A stretch of DNA of 64,000 nt, taken from contig NC_072893.1 in NCBI RefSeq assembly GCF_027943255.1, positions 28,790,001 to 28,854,000 of the forward strand, read 5' to 3'. Positions 34,570-46,300 of the stretch are shown one piece after another (position 1 is the stretch's first letter; the number at the start of each line of letters is the position of its first letter). The notes beneath the pieces were generated by a model. That model worked only from the letters and a program-made list of their open reading frames with translations, was not told the origin of the DNA and did no database searches. Both the position numbers and the translations under genes were made by a program. This DNA is from Anastrepha obliqua (taxonomy: Eukaryota; Arthropoda; Insecta; Diptera; Tephritidae).

Positions 34570-36294
34570 CCAGTTTGCAAAAGTAATGATGCTAAATCAT
34601 TCATCGACCATCGCTAATTGGGAAATATGTGAAGTAAATAAGGTAAAAATACAATCGCATTGACGCATACATCTTCGAGAGGTTTTTATGCAGAGCTCTT
34701 ATTGCGAGTCTTGATGCTCTTCTCTAAAATTATAACCCTACAGTCTTGTTTAGCCAAATAGGTCATTTTAGATATTAAAAAGTCGTTGTTTTATTTTTTT
34801 TTTTTTGTTTTTTATTTTTTGTTTTTATAGTTGCTTTGTATTTTACAGGACAAAAATGCTCTCCAATGTTTCTCATTGCTTGCCTTGGACTGAGTGCTAC
34901 TGGGAAAATTGTTGGCTATTCGGACGACACGACCTAGCAAAGGGAGCCGATGGATCTTTGTTCCTGTATATTTAATCAGTTTCCACATTATCACTCCTAC
35001 TTCCTGCGTTCGAATTCCAGCGAAGTATCTCTTTTACTACATACAGACAAAGTACTCTACTATCAACTACATAATAATTAAAATCTGCTACATCCACTTG
35101 ACTAAACGGCTCAAGATAAAAAATGTGTATGGATGTAATTTTTGGTCACTACCAACCTGCAATCAAGCGAAATACCATAAATTTGTCCCCATTTCCCTCT
35201 TGCATACGAGTATGTGCTTACTTAGATACATATTTACTTTGGTATTTCCTCAGAAACCAAGTCTCATTGTAAATATTTTCATTCCGCCTCGTAGTTTGTT
35301 TTCCAAAAGTTGCACTTCCCTTGCTTTGCGGTTTCATATTACACTAACACAGCCATTAACGCTATGTGTACACTTTGATCCCAGAGGGCACAGGAGGACC
35401 TTTACTTAGTAGTCGAGCATTTGACGAGTGAGTGAGAGCGAGCGTGGTACAAATGACACCCGACTAACGAGCATGTAATTACTCGTGCGAGTATCCACTA
35501 CTTGCACTAATCGGAGACAAAAGAAAAAAAACGAAACGAAAAAGACAAGCGACAAAAAATGAATTAATGAGCGGCCAAGTGTTGCGTCATTTCTGACACT
35601 TTATTGTGTGTAAACATGAGTTTCAATTTAAAGGCACAAGGTGCGCAGAGAGTATGCCCCATACAGGATGGTTTAAAGCAATTTTAGAATTACGCCAATA
35701 ATAACAAAAATCGATTTTTAAGCCGACACAAACAAATTTAAAAAATATAAAAAATAAATTTTTGAGGCAATTTGTGTAGTAACTTTTCGGTATTTTCTAA
35801 TTTCCATTTATGTAAATTAAAACCTTCCCCGTTGAGGGTATTTTTGACGTTTTTTTATGTTTCCAACTGAAGTGCTTCTCTTCCAGCTACTCAAGAATGT
35901 GAAATTGCGGCTCGATGCCTTAGCAGGAACTCTTCAATTTCCGGCGCCAAGTCAAGTGGATTGTTTACCGGTAATTTGACATAAACTAATTTGAAAACAA
36001 CTTGGAATAATTTTTATTATTGACACATTTTTTGTGTGAACTGGAAGGGAAATAATGAATTGAATAAAACAAAAATGGTGCGTGATATAGAATTGATCTG
36101 GCTTTATTTTGAAGCTGCATCCACGCATTCATTTTGTATATTTATTTATTTAATTTTAAGAATCTACAGTACAAATTACTTTACAGACTAGACAAGAATG
36201 TGAAGAAAAACAAGCCAAATTTGGCAGCTAAAATATTAGCAATCAATGTAAAATATTAAGACACTAAATTTAATTTTTTTTACAAAATTAAATT
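34570..36294. other. No gene recognised; host-like AT-rich spacer
   Basis: Includes a T-run at about 34793-34806. The 171-codon frame at 34894-35409 has no recognisable domain, a composition like its surroundings and no supporting splice or start context, so I leave it uncalled. Confidence 0.35.
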
Positions 36295-36296
36295 TA

Positions 36297-37547
36297 GGGT
36301 CCGGAACTCGAAGCGTAACCAATTAAAAAGGCCATAAATTTAGTTAGGAAAATTTCTTTTATTTAATTCAAAGTAAAAAATGTGTAAAAATCATACAAAA
36401 TTAAAAATCAATTTACTTGTACTAAATATGGCCACCTTTTTTGCCTCAACTATGGCCTTGAGACAGCCCAGAAATTAATCGCAAGCTGTTCTATGGCCCA
36501 CTGGCGGACAATGGCTTTTTTCAGCGCTTCGAGACTGGTGGATCTTTTAGTTCGGACTTTGCTCTCCAAAATGGCCCAAAGAGAATAATCCATCGGATTC
36601 GCGTGTGGTGCATTTGAGAGCCATTTTGTGGACGTTATGAAGTTCACAACTTTGTTTTTTAGTCATTATTGGTTCACTCGAGCTTTGTGAGACGGTGCCG
36701 AGTCCTGTTGAAACGTCCATGGTCTGCCACTGAAATGTTTGTCTGCCCATGGCTTCAAAGCAACCTCCAGAATACTTTCGCTATAATATTTCGCCTGGCG
36801 TCAAGGCAGGCTCGAAGAAAACGATTGGAGAGCGCCCATCTGCGGCTACTGCGGCCCGAACCATTACCTGTGGCGTGTGGTGCCTCCTGGTGATCAATCG
36901 ATGACTCAAATTCTGGTATGAACGGTCGGTCAAATAAACCCTATCATTTTGGGAGTTTACGAATTGCTCAATTTGAAAAGTTTCGGAAAATTACCGCTTT
37001 CGGCCAAGTGAAGCAACTTCTTCGCTCTCTCAAGTCTGACTTGTTGCTGCTTTGGTGTGAGATCATGCGCCTTTTGGATCTTGTAAGGCTTGACTTTGAG
37101 ATAATTTTTTAGTATGCGGCGAATGCTACGGTCAGATATTTTTAGTTCTATCGGCATTTCATTGGCACTTCGTGGGGGATCTCGCGGAAGTCGCCTCTTC
37201 ACTTTTTGAACCATTTCACGTGACGTTGCAGTCTTTTGATGACCACCTCCATGACGTTTCGCGATGCTCCCAGTATCATCGTAACGAGTAATGGTGCGAT
37301 AAACCAAAACTTTATTTACTTTAAGGTGCTCGAGCTCACGAATTGTGATTTTCTAGCCAAATATAATGCAATCACACTATTACGTTTGAAATCTATTACG
37401 AATTTTCTTTTTTCGCGTTTACTCTCGACAAAATGCTTTCTCGCGCTTGTAAACAACACTCTGGACTGTCATTTAGCCAACTAACCGACAGCTGCATCAG
37501 CTACGCGAGCGGTCTGAAGTTGGTTACACTTCGAGTGCCGGACCCTG
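36297..37547 (-). mobile_element. maT-like (DD37D) transposon, full length, inactive
   Basis: TA lies at 36295-36296 and 37548-37549. The ends read GGGTCCGGAACTCGAAGCGT and, complemented, CAGGGTCCGGCACTCGAAGT. The minus transposase has YRTITRYDDTGSIAKRHGGG then HQKTATSREMVQKVKRRL, NEMPIELKISDRSIRRIL (two HTHs) and RLERAKKLLHLAESGNF. Later frames hold QQDSAPSHKARVNQ followed by two stops, WLSNAPHANPMDYSLWAILE and KVRTKRSTSLEALKKAIV. Multiple stops and shifts disable it. Relatives are at 6364 and 9844. Confidence 0.85.
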
Positions 37548-37559
37548 TAATATTGAAAA

Positions 37560-38300
37560 AGAAAGTGAATCGAATGACGAAGGGACACTACGTTCTACTA
37601 AAAGAATTTCGCTTGCGTCTAATGTTTTCCAGATGCAGTTAAAAAGTAAAAACCAATATGCCCGAAACTTCACTTGCTCAAGCAACTCAGACGATTCCAC
37701 CTCAAAATCCTCCAAACGGTTGCAGTAAAAATCGCTCGACGCAATGTTGAGCCTCATCGCCGTAATACCATCACGCAGTATCTGCTTAATATCCTCACAA
37801 CTATCGAGAGTCCCGCCAATGTAGCCTTGCAGTGACGAACCTCGCTAATTTGCTTTTAGTGTTAACCTCCTAACGCTGAGTTGCATTGAGACTCATTTGA
37901 TCAAAAACAGACGATAGATAGCCAAGAGAACTCCCATCGTCTCTTTGACTAGATAAACCACCAACTGGTTGACCTGTCTAGTCAACTCATCAGCTATACA
38001 GTTTTCTGCGATGTCCCCGTTACATGATTACTAGAATAAAGGTGAAATATGCAGACTTTACCCGACTAATTTCAACCGCTCCGTTCGTAAGGCATTGATT
38101 GCCTCCTGGGATATCACCAAACACAACTCCGATGTCATGGTGCAGTCGGCACTTTCGTTTGTTAATTTAATTATTCACTTGAAAATCCATTATGCACAAA
38201 TCAGCATGTGTCTCTTATAGAGCGGCTCGTTTGATTTTCATTAGCTCATAAAAGGAATATGGAGCAGTAGCTCTTTCCTGCCCTCACTTCGAATTCCCTA
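37560..38300 (-). pseudogene. RNase H-bearing LINE, 3' fragment
   Basis: Minus-strand frames give ISQEAINALRTERLKLVG, then DIAENCIADELTRQVNQLVV (last RNase H acidic region), YLVKETMGVLLAIYRLF and, after stops, LQGYIGGTLDSCEDIKQILR then DGITAMRLNIASSDF. The latter part is open for about 100 codons but I know no named domain for it. Its position suggests the LINE C-terminus. Confidence 0.5.
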
Positions 38301-38514
38301 TTCGTTGGCTAACGCATATCACAAATGTATTAATAAATTAGTGGTCACAGCCACCAAAAAGCAGCACTAATGCCCATGGTCGTATTCATCACTTGGTTAT
38401 TATAATTGGGAAGGTTTAGTGCATTGGATCGAGTACAAGCATTGCCTATTATTCCATTCAAATCTCGAAAGGATTTCTTAGCACTCTCTCGAAGGAAATT
38501 TGTATACTTACCTA

Positions 38515-39350
38515 CAGTCTGTGTCAGAAAAAAGAAACCGCGATTATTCATGCAGTATAAAAGATATATATTTACAATTTTTTTATATAAAAGTATATAC
38601 AAAAGTACGAGTCGCAATTACTCAATAAGCCGTGTAGTCTCCATCGTTGTCGAGTATAGCCTGGCATCTTCTTCATGCTTTGAACCAGCTTTTCTGCGTA
38701 GCTCGTCGACAAACAGGACTAAATTTTGCGAATGTGACGCACGAGTTGCTTTAAATCATAGACTGGCATTCCGGGAGTTGCGTTTTCACAGTTCCGCACA
38801 CATTTTCAATGGGGTTGACGTCTGGGGACTGGGAAGACCAATCCAATACTGTGACGCAATTTTCTTGTTTTGTTGTTTCTCAATATGTTTTTCTGAGCGT
38901 AGTGAGTTTGATGATGTGGGACGGTAGGATATGTTCGCCTCCTTCAATCGTCGTTCGATGGTGTTGATACTCACATTTATTCCCTTTTTAGCAAGAACTG
39001 ATCGTGCTTGGCGTAGTCGCAAAGAATGTTCCCACTTAAAAAGTTTATCGATCACTTTATCCTGCTTTTTCGTCGTCACTCGCTTCAGGCCGCGCTTGAA
39101 TAAGTCATCAACATTTTTGTACACTCTACACCGCTGATTCCACATCAGAACAAACTTTTTTGATTTTTTAATTATTTTTACAGCGTGTATAAGTCGGCTT
39201 AAGATAATTTCGGCCCTCACTCATTTTTGTTTGGTTGCGTTTACGGGAAAGTTTCGACTTTGAGTGGGACTATTGCGCAGCAAAAAGCAGAACGAAATAT
39301 ATCTTGAAGTTACAAGAAAAAAACGGGTTATTTTCTTCTGACACAGACTG
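38515..39350 (-). mobile_element. Tc1-like transposon, internally deleted
   Basis: TA-flanked. The ends read CAGTCTGTGTCAGAAAAAAG and, complemented, CAGTCTGTGTCAGAAGAAAA. The minus frame 38786-39220 encodes the HTH region (KQDKVIDKLFKWEHSLRLRQ, RSVLAKKGINVSINTIERRL). After PTSSNSLRSEKHIE it jumps to the C-terminal catalytic end (YWIGLPSPQTSTPLKMCAEL, a frame-shifted form of SPDVNPIEN). The first two catalytic acids are missing. At 836 bp it has about half of a normal Tc1 element. Confidence 0.8.
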
Positions 39351-39608
39351 TAAGTGGACTTACCACTTTCTACCTATTAACTACAAAATTTCTGGGTTAT
39401 AATCCATCTGAATAAAAGTGCAAAAAATATGCTGAAATTTCTTGTGAAAACTCACGGTTTATTATTCCAAAAAGGCAACTCGCTAAAGTCAGATACATTT
39501 TCTTATGAAAAGTCCACAGAAATCTTCGGTTCACTCGAAATAAATTTTTCAATATTTCGCCTTAAATTTTGAATCAATGACTTTGGAAAAATTGCATCAC
39601 TTGTGAAT

Positions 39609-41245
39609 TATTATTATTATTGACATGTTCAGGTGTTACAATACATATATGTATATGTACTAAGAACTTAGTCTATCTACAAGAGATTTCCACATATTCC
39701 GATTGCTGGCTGGGAATTTTAATTCATTGAATGACTTTTTGGATTCCTGGTTAACGCATCTACGCCAAGTCATTTTGGGACGCCCTCTGTTTCTAGTGCC
39801 TTGCGGGTTCCATTGTAAGGCTGAGTAGACTATTTCATCGGGTTGTTTTCGGAGGGTGTGCCCGATCCATTTGTACTTTCTGTGCATTATTTCCTTTTCA
39901 ATAGGTTTTTGGTTCGTCAGTTGCCACAGGCGAGGGTTAGATATAGTACGTGGCCACCAGATACCGATAATGCGTCGCAAGCATCTGTTTACGAATGCCT
40001 GTAGTTTTCTCGTTGAGTCTTGTTTCATGTGCCACGTTTCGCTGCCATACAGTAACACAGATTTTACGCAAGCATTAAATATACCGATTATAGTGCCTCT
40101 TTTAAGCGCTTTGTTAGACCACACTCGTGACATCCCAGCAAACGTGTTCGTCGCTATGGATATCCTACGCTGAATGTCAGCCGTTGTACCACCATCGGGG
40201 GTTAGGATGCTACCTAGATACTCAAATTTGTTTACATCGTCAACTTGTCCTCCGTCTATTTTAAACTCTGTGTTGTTGATTACGTTAATTCTCATAGACT
40301 TGGTCTTCTTTATGTTAACTTGTAAGCCAAGTTTTAAGCAGTCGTTTGTTGTGTTGGAGAGTCTTGTTTGTAGTTCGTTATAGGAGTTACTAATTAGAAC
40401 GACGTCGTCCGCATATGATAGGTCGCCAAGTTTTTGAGTCATCTTCCAGTTTATACCACATCGGTTATAAGTTTCGAAAGCTATGTCCAGTGCTGTTATG
40501 AAGAGTAAGGGAGAGAGTGCGCAGCCTTGCTTCACGCCTGATACAGTAGGGAAGGACTCGCTTAGTTGTTTTTCGTGCAACACTCGGCAGCATGAGCCGT
40601 CATACATGCATTTTATGATGTTAATTATTTTATCTGGGACACCTCTCGCAGATAGAGCAGACCAGATTATATCCCGCTTTAGGGAGTCGAACGCCTTTGC
40701 AAAATCGATAAATGCCAGGTAGAGTGGTGAGTTGTACTCAGCAGATTGTTCTATCAAGATTCTAAGAGTATGTACTATATATTGTCGATACACGAGCGTC
40801 CAGGTCTAAAACCGGCTTGATTTGGTCTGATAAGTTTATCCAGCGGGGCTGATATTCGTTCTAGGATAATTTGAGTAAAAATTTTTGTGATTGCTGGTAG
40901 AATAGATATTCTTCGCCAGTTCTCGCATTTTTTCCGATCGCCTTTCTTGGGTAGCTTAATAATGATAGATTCTTTCCAATCACTAGGCATCACTTCTTCT
41001 CTCCAGATTTGCTGGAATAGTGGCAGCAACAGGGATGCCATAGCCTCAGTATCGACTTTGAAGAGTTCAGCAGGGATACCGTCATTTCCAGTAGCTTTGC
41101 CGTCTTTCATCATTTTGATTGCTGTTGTTATCTCTCCTAAATCTTGCGGTTGCACGCTTATATTTCTGTTAGGGTGACGCCGAGTTCTTATTTCGAAACT
41201 TTCTGAGCTTTCATCGTACACAGAGTTGAGAGTTTTTTGGAAGTG
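39609..41245 (-). mobile_element. RTE-like LINE, 5'-truncated, with 11-bp TSD
   Basis: Flanked by CACTTGTGAAT (39598-39608 and 41246-41256). On the plus strand its 3' end begins with TTATTATTATTATT (39609-39621), the complement of a TAA-type tail. Truncation begins within the linker between endonuclease and RT. Confidence 0.85.
39660..41245 (-). pseudogene. RTE-like reverse transcriptase, one frameshift
   Basis: The first block (41245-40775) has IKMMKDGKATGNDGIPAELF, WKESIIIKLPKKGDRKKCEN and NQAGFRPGRSCIDNI. A small shift in an AT dinucleotide run near 40785 moves to the second block: VHTLRILIEQSAEYNSPLYL then AFIDFAKAFDSL, GVKQGCALSPLLF, LSYADDVVLIS (catalytic), FEYLGSILTPDGG, SVLLYGSETW, LQAFVNRCLRRIIGIWWPRT, WIGHTLRKQPDEIV and RNRGRPKMTWRR. 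The catalytic motif is intact, and the shift appears to be the only lesion, so the insertion is young. No RNase H. Confidence 0.85.
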
Positions 41246-41608
41246 CACTTGTGAATGGCTGGCATTTAATCTTTAATTTTCTTAACATATTTTTACAAAA
41301 TCTATGGGCCATAGTCGTATAAGACTTAAACAATATTTCAGCGAATTAAAATGGAATGCGGGAGTTAATAATAAGGAAAAAAACAATTACTGAAATATTC
41401 AATATTCGTACAAATTATAAGTATGGTCCATTGACTTCATAACGCAAATGAGGCCGCAGTAAAATAAATAACAAGAAAATTATAGGAGAGCAGACAATAT
41501 GAACTCTTACGACTACACACACACACACATACACAAGCACAGACATGCTTCTTGTGAAGCACTCGCATAAATGTATAGGGTGACTCAAAGGTGATGTAAA
41601 TCTTTGAC

Positions 41609-42350
41609 AGAAAAGCGGATTCATGTGAAGGGATCCCAGTATTTTGGGCATGGCCTTAAATTTTTCTGAAAATTTCTTTATTGTTTTTGTAGGCTTGAGT
41701 GTCATAAGAAGTAAACTGAGAACAAATTTATAAATAAGATTTATTCATTGTATGGATGGTATGGAGTTTTTTCATAAATGACAACAAAACCAAAAATATT
41801 TTTTTTATTTATTTACTTACAGACGTGAAATAATAATACAATTATTCTTACACGTAAAGAAGAAGCACGTAAATAAATAAAACGTTCACTAAATTTTGTT
41901 ACGAAAAGTTGCGACATTCTGACCAACTGATATCTGTGACCTACGCAGATGTCACCAAAACTTTGTGAACTAAGGAAAATCGCTAAAAATCTCAATTCAG
42001 ATTTTTAAAATAGAAATTGAGCACCTCATAAATATCAATTTATCGCATATTGATCCCACACATTTAGGCAAAAAAAAAACAAAAAAAAAGTGTTATTTTT
42101 TGAACAAAATTTTAAATACATGTTGTCCTAAAAAATCAAAAAAAATCATGAAATTGTCAAAAAGAGTCGCTATATTTGACTCTAAAAAGCTCCATACCAA
42201 AATTTTCAACATTCAATAAATTTCAGAAGCATTAAGTTTTTTTTCAAAATTTTTCGTTTTATTTCTTATGACGCTCAAGCCTACAAATGAAAAATTTGAG
42301 ACCTTGTCCAAAATTCTTGGATCACTTGTCACGGAATCGCTCAGCAATTA
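41609..42350. mobile_element. Long terminal-inverted-repeat element, non-coding
   Basis: The left arm (about 41614-41720) contains ATTTTGGGCATGGCCTTAAA, GTAGGCTTGAGTGTCATAAG then AAGTAAA. The right arm complemented (about 42350-42256) contains ATTTTGGACAAGGTCTCAAA, GTAGGCTTGAGCGTCATAAG then AAATAAA. The outer edge is AGCG-ATTC-GTGA-GATCC in both. There is no ORF between. A broken relative is at 45160-45450. Confidence 0.6.
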
Positions 42351-42425
42351 TATGTGACATGTTAATTTTTTTTAATATTTTTTTTTCATGCAAATGGCAC
42401 TACCGACTTTAGTCACAGGGCTATA

Positions 42426-43746
42426 CGAGATGTGTTCAAAAAGTATCACGAATTTTGCATTTTTACAAGTTACGTATATTCGAATCTCAATTTTTTTGTG
42501 GCGATATGTTGGTACTCATGTCTCTCACTCATGCCGACGAGTTCGGCCATTTTGAATGTTCAGTTAATTGTTGACAGCAGCTTTGCTTCCACGTGTTTCG
42601 GCTCGTCTTCGATTTTTATCTATTCAAAAAGATGGATCAAAGAACCTGTATCAAAGTTTGTCTGAAAAACGAAATTAAGTGCGCGGATGCATTCCGAATG
42701 TTGACTCAGTGCGGTGTCATACGGAGAAGATACTTTGGACCAAAGCAACGTTTATCGGTGGTACAAAATGTTCTCAGAAGGCCGAGAAGATGTGAACGAC
42801 GGAATGCGTGCCGAACGCCCGAGCACTTCAACAACAGACGAAGAAATTGATGAAGTGAAGAAAATGGTATTGGCCAATCGTCGAATCACCGTTAGAGAAG
42901 TTGTTGAGGACCTAGACATATCGATTGGCTCGTGCCATTAGATTTTTTTCAATGATTTGGGCATGAGACGGGTCGTCGCAAAATTCGTACCAAAACTTCT
43001 CAATTTCGACCAAAAGCAGCATTGCATCAACATTGCTAATGAGATGTTGGACTCTGTCTGCGATGACCCAAATTTGCTGCAGAGGGTCATAACTGGTGAC
43101 GAATCATGGGTTTATGGTTATGACGTGGAATCCTCTCAATGGAAGTTGCCGCACGAACCAAGACCGAAAAAAGCGCGCCAAGTTCGGTCGAATGTAAAAT
43201 TTTTCTCACCGTTTTCTTCGATTGCAGGGGCGTTGTGCCTCATGAGTTCTTGCCACAGGGTAAAACGGTCAATAAGGAATATTACGTGCACTTTATGCGC
43301 AATTTGGGCGAAACAATCCGCCAGAAACGCCCGGATTTGTGGAAGAACAAAAATTGGCTCTTGCATCACGATAACGCCCCTGCTCACACATCGTTGCTTG
43401 TGCGCGACTTTTTGGCCAAAAACAACACACTAATGATGCCACAGCCACCGTATCACCAGATCTGGCCCCCTGTGACTTTTTCTTGTTCCCGAAACTGAAG
43501 AGGCCCATGAAAGGATGACGCTACGCTACGATTGACGAGATAAAGACGGCATCGGCATCGAAGGAAGAGCTTAACAAGATAAAAAAAAATTATTTTTTGA
43601 AGTACTTCGAAGATTGGAAAAAACGTTGGCACAAGTGCATAATGTCTCATGGGGATTACTTTGAAGGGGACAAAATAGATATTAATGAATAAATAAATAA
43701 TTTTTGAAAAAACATAAAATTCGCGATACTTTTTGAACACATCTCG
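42426..43746 (+). mobile_element. Mariner (DD34D), full length with intact ends
   Basis: TA-flanked, 1321 bp. Terminal repeats start CGAGATGTGTTCAAAAAGTA then TC, and both sides agree over nearly 30 bp. Confidence 0.85.
42630..43692 (+). pseudogene. Mariner transposase, frameshifted
   Basis: MDQRTCIKVCLKNEIKCADA (first HTH); shift; SNVYRWYKMFSEGREDVNDG; ANRRITVREVVEDLDISIGS (second HTH); a stop near 42940; GMRRVVAKFVPKLLNFDQKQ; VITGDESWVYGYDVE (first D); shift near 43200; TVFFDCRGVVPHEFLPQGKT; LLHHDNAPAHTSLLVRDFLA (second D); the third-acid region reads QPPYHQIWPPVTF, a shifted SPDLAPCD; it ends YFEDWKKRWHKCIMSHGDYF. At least three frame breaks. Confidence 0.85.
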
Positions 43747-43997
43747 TACTTAATTCCCAGGACGCATTATCTCACGAAACAATGACGCCAAATGGCCGCA
43801 GAGATCTTGCGATTTAGCAGCATTTCACTTCTTTTTCTAGGGCTACGAAAGGTGTGGCCTTTGCTAATAAGCTCGACAGGATTGCAAAGCTGAAAGTAAG
43901 TGCTATACAGCCCGATCTATCCTCGGAAAATTCTTGGAAAATTTCGATATGCACATCCTGTGTAAACAGAAGAGTCTTATATTTATATATATATATG

Positions 43998-44096
43998 TAA
44001 TTGGCGCATACACTATTTTTGGGTGTTTGGCCGTGCTCCTCTTCCTATTTGTGGCGTGAGTCTTGATGTTGTTCCACAAATGGAAGAGTCTTACTG
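43998..44096 (-). mobile_element. SINE 3' fragment
   Basis: AATTGGCGCATACACT, GTGTTTGGCCGTGCTCCTC, CCTATTTGTGGCGTGAGTC and TTGATGTTGTTCCACAAATG are the complemented 3' part of the tRNA-headed SINE. The tRNA head is missing. Confidence 0.8.
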
Positions 44097-44108
44097 GTCA
44101 TTTAATTA

Positions 44109-44276
44109 TTATTGGCGCGTACACTCCTGTTAGGTGTTTGGCCGAACTTCACCTCCTATTTGTGGCTGAAATACAGTCGGAGGTTTGTCGTTGTCTGTTT
44201 CTATTATTTCCATGAGATTCGAGCCCACGCTCTCCCGAATGGTAGTCACGCCCCACGGCTACTGTGGCGCCATAGG
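44109..44276 (-). mobile_element. SINE copy with internal deletion
   Basis: The 3' end (TTGGCGCGTACACTCCTGTT) and the tRNA head (GAGATTCGAGCCCACGCTCTC; GAATGGTAGTCACG; CACGGCTAC) are present. The central CCATTTGTGGAACAACATC block and most of the body are deleted after CCTATTTGTGGCTG. Confidence 0.8.
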
Positions 44277-44769
44277 GTAAAAAGCATAATGAAATACATT
44301 TTTGTGTGATTTATTTATAAAAAAAAAACTGTGATCGTACGTAGTCACCCTGTATTTCCGACAAGATGGGGTGGAAAGAAATTTCATTCATTTTACTAAA
44401 ATATTTAAGAAATATGACTCAGATGAAACTATGAAATCGCTTGCGAGGGTTGTTCCAGCGAAACTTAATAATTTTAATATTTGTATGTTTCTACGTAAAT
44501 ATGCACACAAATGTACTCACATGCATACATACATATATTGTACGTATGTTCACAAAAATATGGCGCGTACAAGAGTGAAATTCTTGACCAATTGTTTTGT
44601 TGACAATTTTCTAGTCCAACTTTTGGTAACGAAATTTCTAAATTTTTTGGCAATTCCAAAATTAGTTATTGAATTAAAATTCTTTAACAAAGAATTTATT
44701 TGCTCTAGATTAGTTGCTCACAGCCTGCTGTCAGCCATCACACAAATAAGATTCTCATTTACTTAGCTG

Positions 44770-44960
44770 CCCTGAAGGCACTTGACTCCTTTGGTTCGGT
44801 AGCGTACTGCCGAAAATCTTTTAACATGAGCAGAAGGTAGTTCGCTTTTCATCTGGTGTGGGCACATCATTACGGGGCATTGTAACATAGTAGGTAACGA
44901 CAAATCAGACGTGCTTTCAAGAGAGAGTACTTCCTTTCCTCAAATGATCCAAGTGTTTTG
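44770..44960 (+). pseudogene. LINE RNase H fragment
   Basis: One frame gives FHLVWAHHYGAL and the other LIWCGHIITGHCNIVGNDKS then DVLSRE, the last acidic region of a LINE RNase H. Only this short piece survives. Confidence 0.5.
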
Positions 44961-45159
44961 CGCGTGCTTTTTCATTAATGCAAACAAAATTTTTTACTAA
45001 AATATGTTAACAAAAATATATTTTCCACATAAAAAATTTTTTAAGTTTATTTCATCCTAAAAACTAAAAATATAAAAATCTTAAAAAATAACCGAAAATA
45101 TTTCACTTTAAAAAACACTACACCAAAACTTTATCTTAAAATTCAAATTTTCTTTTTTT

Positions 45160-45450
45160 TTTGCAGTTTACTTCTTATTACACTCCAAACAAGGCGCAAT
45201 TATTAAAGGTGGTGCACTAGACCAACAACAATGTTTTTTACGTTTGATTGTCACGGCAAAGTATTGGAAAAGTGGAAAACAAAAAATGAATTCGCCTTGC
45301 TTTATTCTGTACTGACAGCCACATAGACACAGCGAAAGAAAAAAAAGAAACAAATCAGCTGATTTACCAACACCACCTTTAATAGATTCGCCTTGACTCC
45401 AAAAAAACTAATTTTCAGTACTTAGATCACTTGACATGGAATCGCTCACT
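45160..45450. repeat. Right arm of the 41.6-kb-type element, split by a MITE
   Basis: TTTACTTCTTATTACACTCC on the left of the MITE and GATCACTTGACATGGAATCG on the right correspond to TTTATTTCTTATGACGCTCA and GATCACTTGTCACGGAATCG near 42260-42340. Confidence 0.5.
45190..45395. mobile_element. hAT-like MITE with perfect 8-bp TSD
   Basis: Ends read CAAGGCGCAATTATTAAAGG then TGGTG and, complemented, CAAGGCGAATCTATTAAAGG then TGGTG. Flanking ACTCCAAA is found at 45182-45189 and 45396-45403. At 206 bp with no ORF, the 8-bp duplication places it with hAT (or P) elements; family naming is inference. Confidence 0.75.
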
Positions 45451-45534
45451 CACCTAGAAAATATTAACCTTAACGCTCGCTGTCTGTTGGATCAGGATTA
45501 GCGAATTATTTCTCAAATAATCAGTAGTATACGA

Positions 45535-46290
45535 GGAGGAAATGAAATGGCAGTAAAATGGATTGTGGTGTTGGAGCTGGTATATATTCTCGTAGGCATT
45601 CTGGGCACATGAATATAGAGGGAAATGAAATTACCGACGAGCTTGACAGGAAGGGGTCGACAGAACCGGTTTCAGCGGTCACCCTCTCAGGTATCAAAAC
45701 GGCACGTAAGTGCTACTTAAAGTGTGCCTGGGGTACTCTTGCCATCTTACCTACCTACCTACCATATAAGGATATCCGAACATGACGGTTGAGCAAGGCG
45801 TTGCAGAAGAAGAAAGGTGGCGTTCGATCACCCACTGGCAAGACCAGTGGAACAGATCACCAAAATGGATGGGTAGATGGGGGCATGGGCTAATACCCAT
45901 TCTTACCACGTGATTAGAAAGGACCCATGGGGAAACATTCCTTTCAGAGCATGGGATATTTCGAAAATAACTCCACAGATTCGGCCATGACAGTTCCCCA
46001 AACTGCCCAATCTGCACGGAAAAGGAAGAAGACATTGATCACGTTTTGTTCCAATGCCCACGCTATGCTCCCGAAACCTATAACATATTAAGCGAAGAAA
46101 ATATTATAGATTTTACGCTGAAATCAGGTGATAACTGGGAGCGAATCTGCGCGCATGCAAAATAGGTATATCCACAATGATCTAAGACGCGCAGAGGTTC
46201 GTAGACGAAATATCTAGCAGCCTATGAGCTAACCAGTCTCATGAGGTAATTCCTTCTTCACAGTTCCGCGGGGAGAGTGGTAGATAGCGT
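45535..46290 (+). pseudogene. RNase H-bearing LINE, 3' fragment
   Basis: Starts with the RNase H end (HSGHMNIEGNEITDELDRKG then STEP). After shifts it continues KWMGRWGHGLIPILTT, HGETFLSEHGIFRK and SPNCPICTEKEEDIDHVLFQ then CPRYAPET (the CPxCxxxxE...H...C motif), ending near WERICAHAK. A GGGGAGAGTGGTAGA 3' UTR element follows before the next mariner. Confidence 0.65.
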
Positions 46291-46300
46291 AGCGTAGAGA

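Noticed and set aside
34894..35409. 171-codon ORF in an otherwise empty region
   Set aside because: No motif. Composition mirrors AT-rich flanks, and long chance frames occur in this window.
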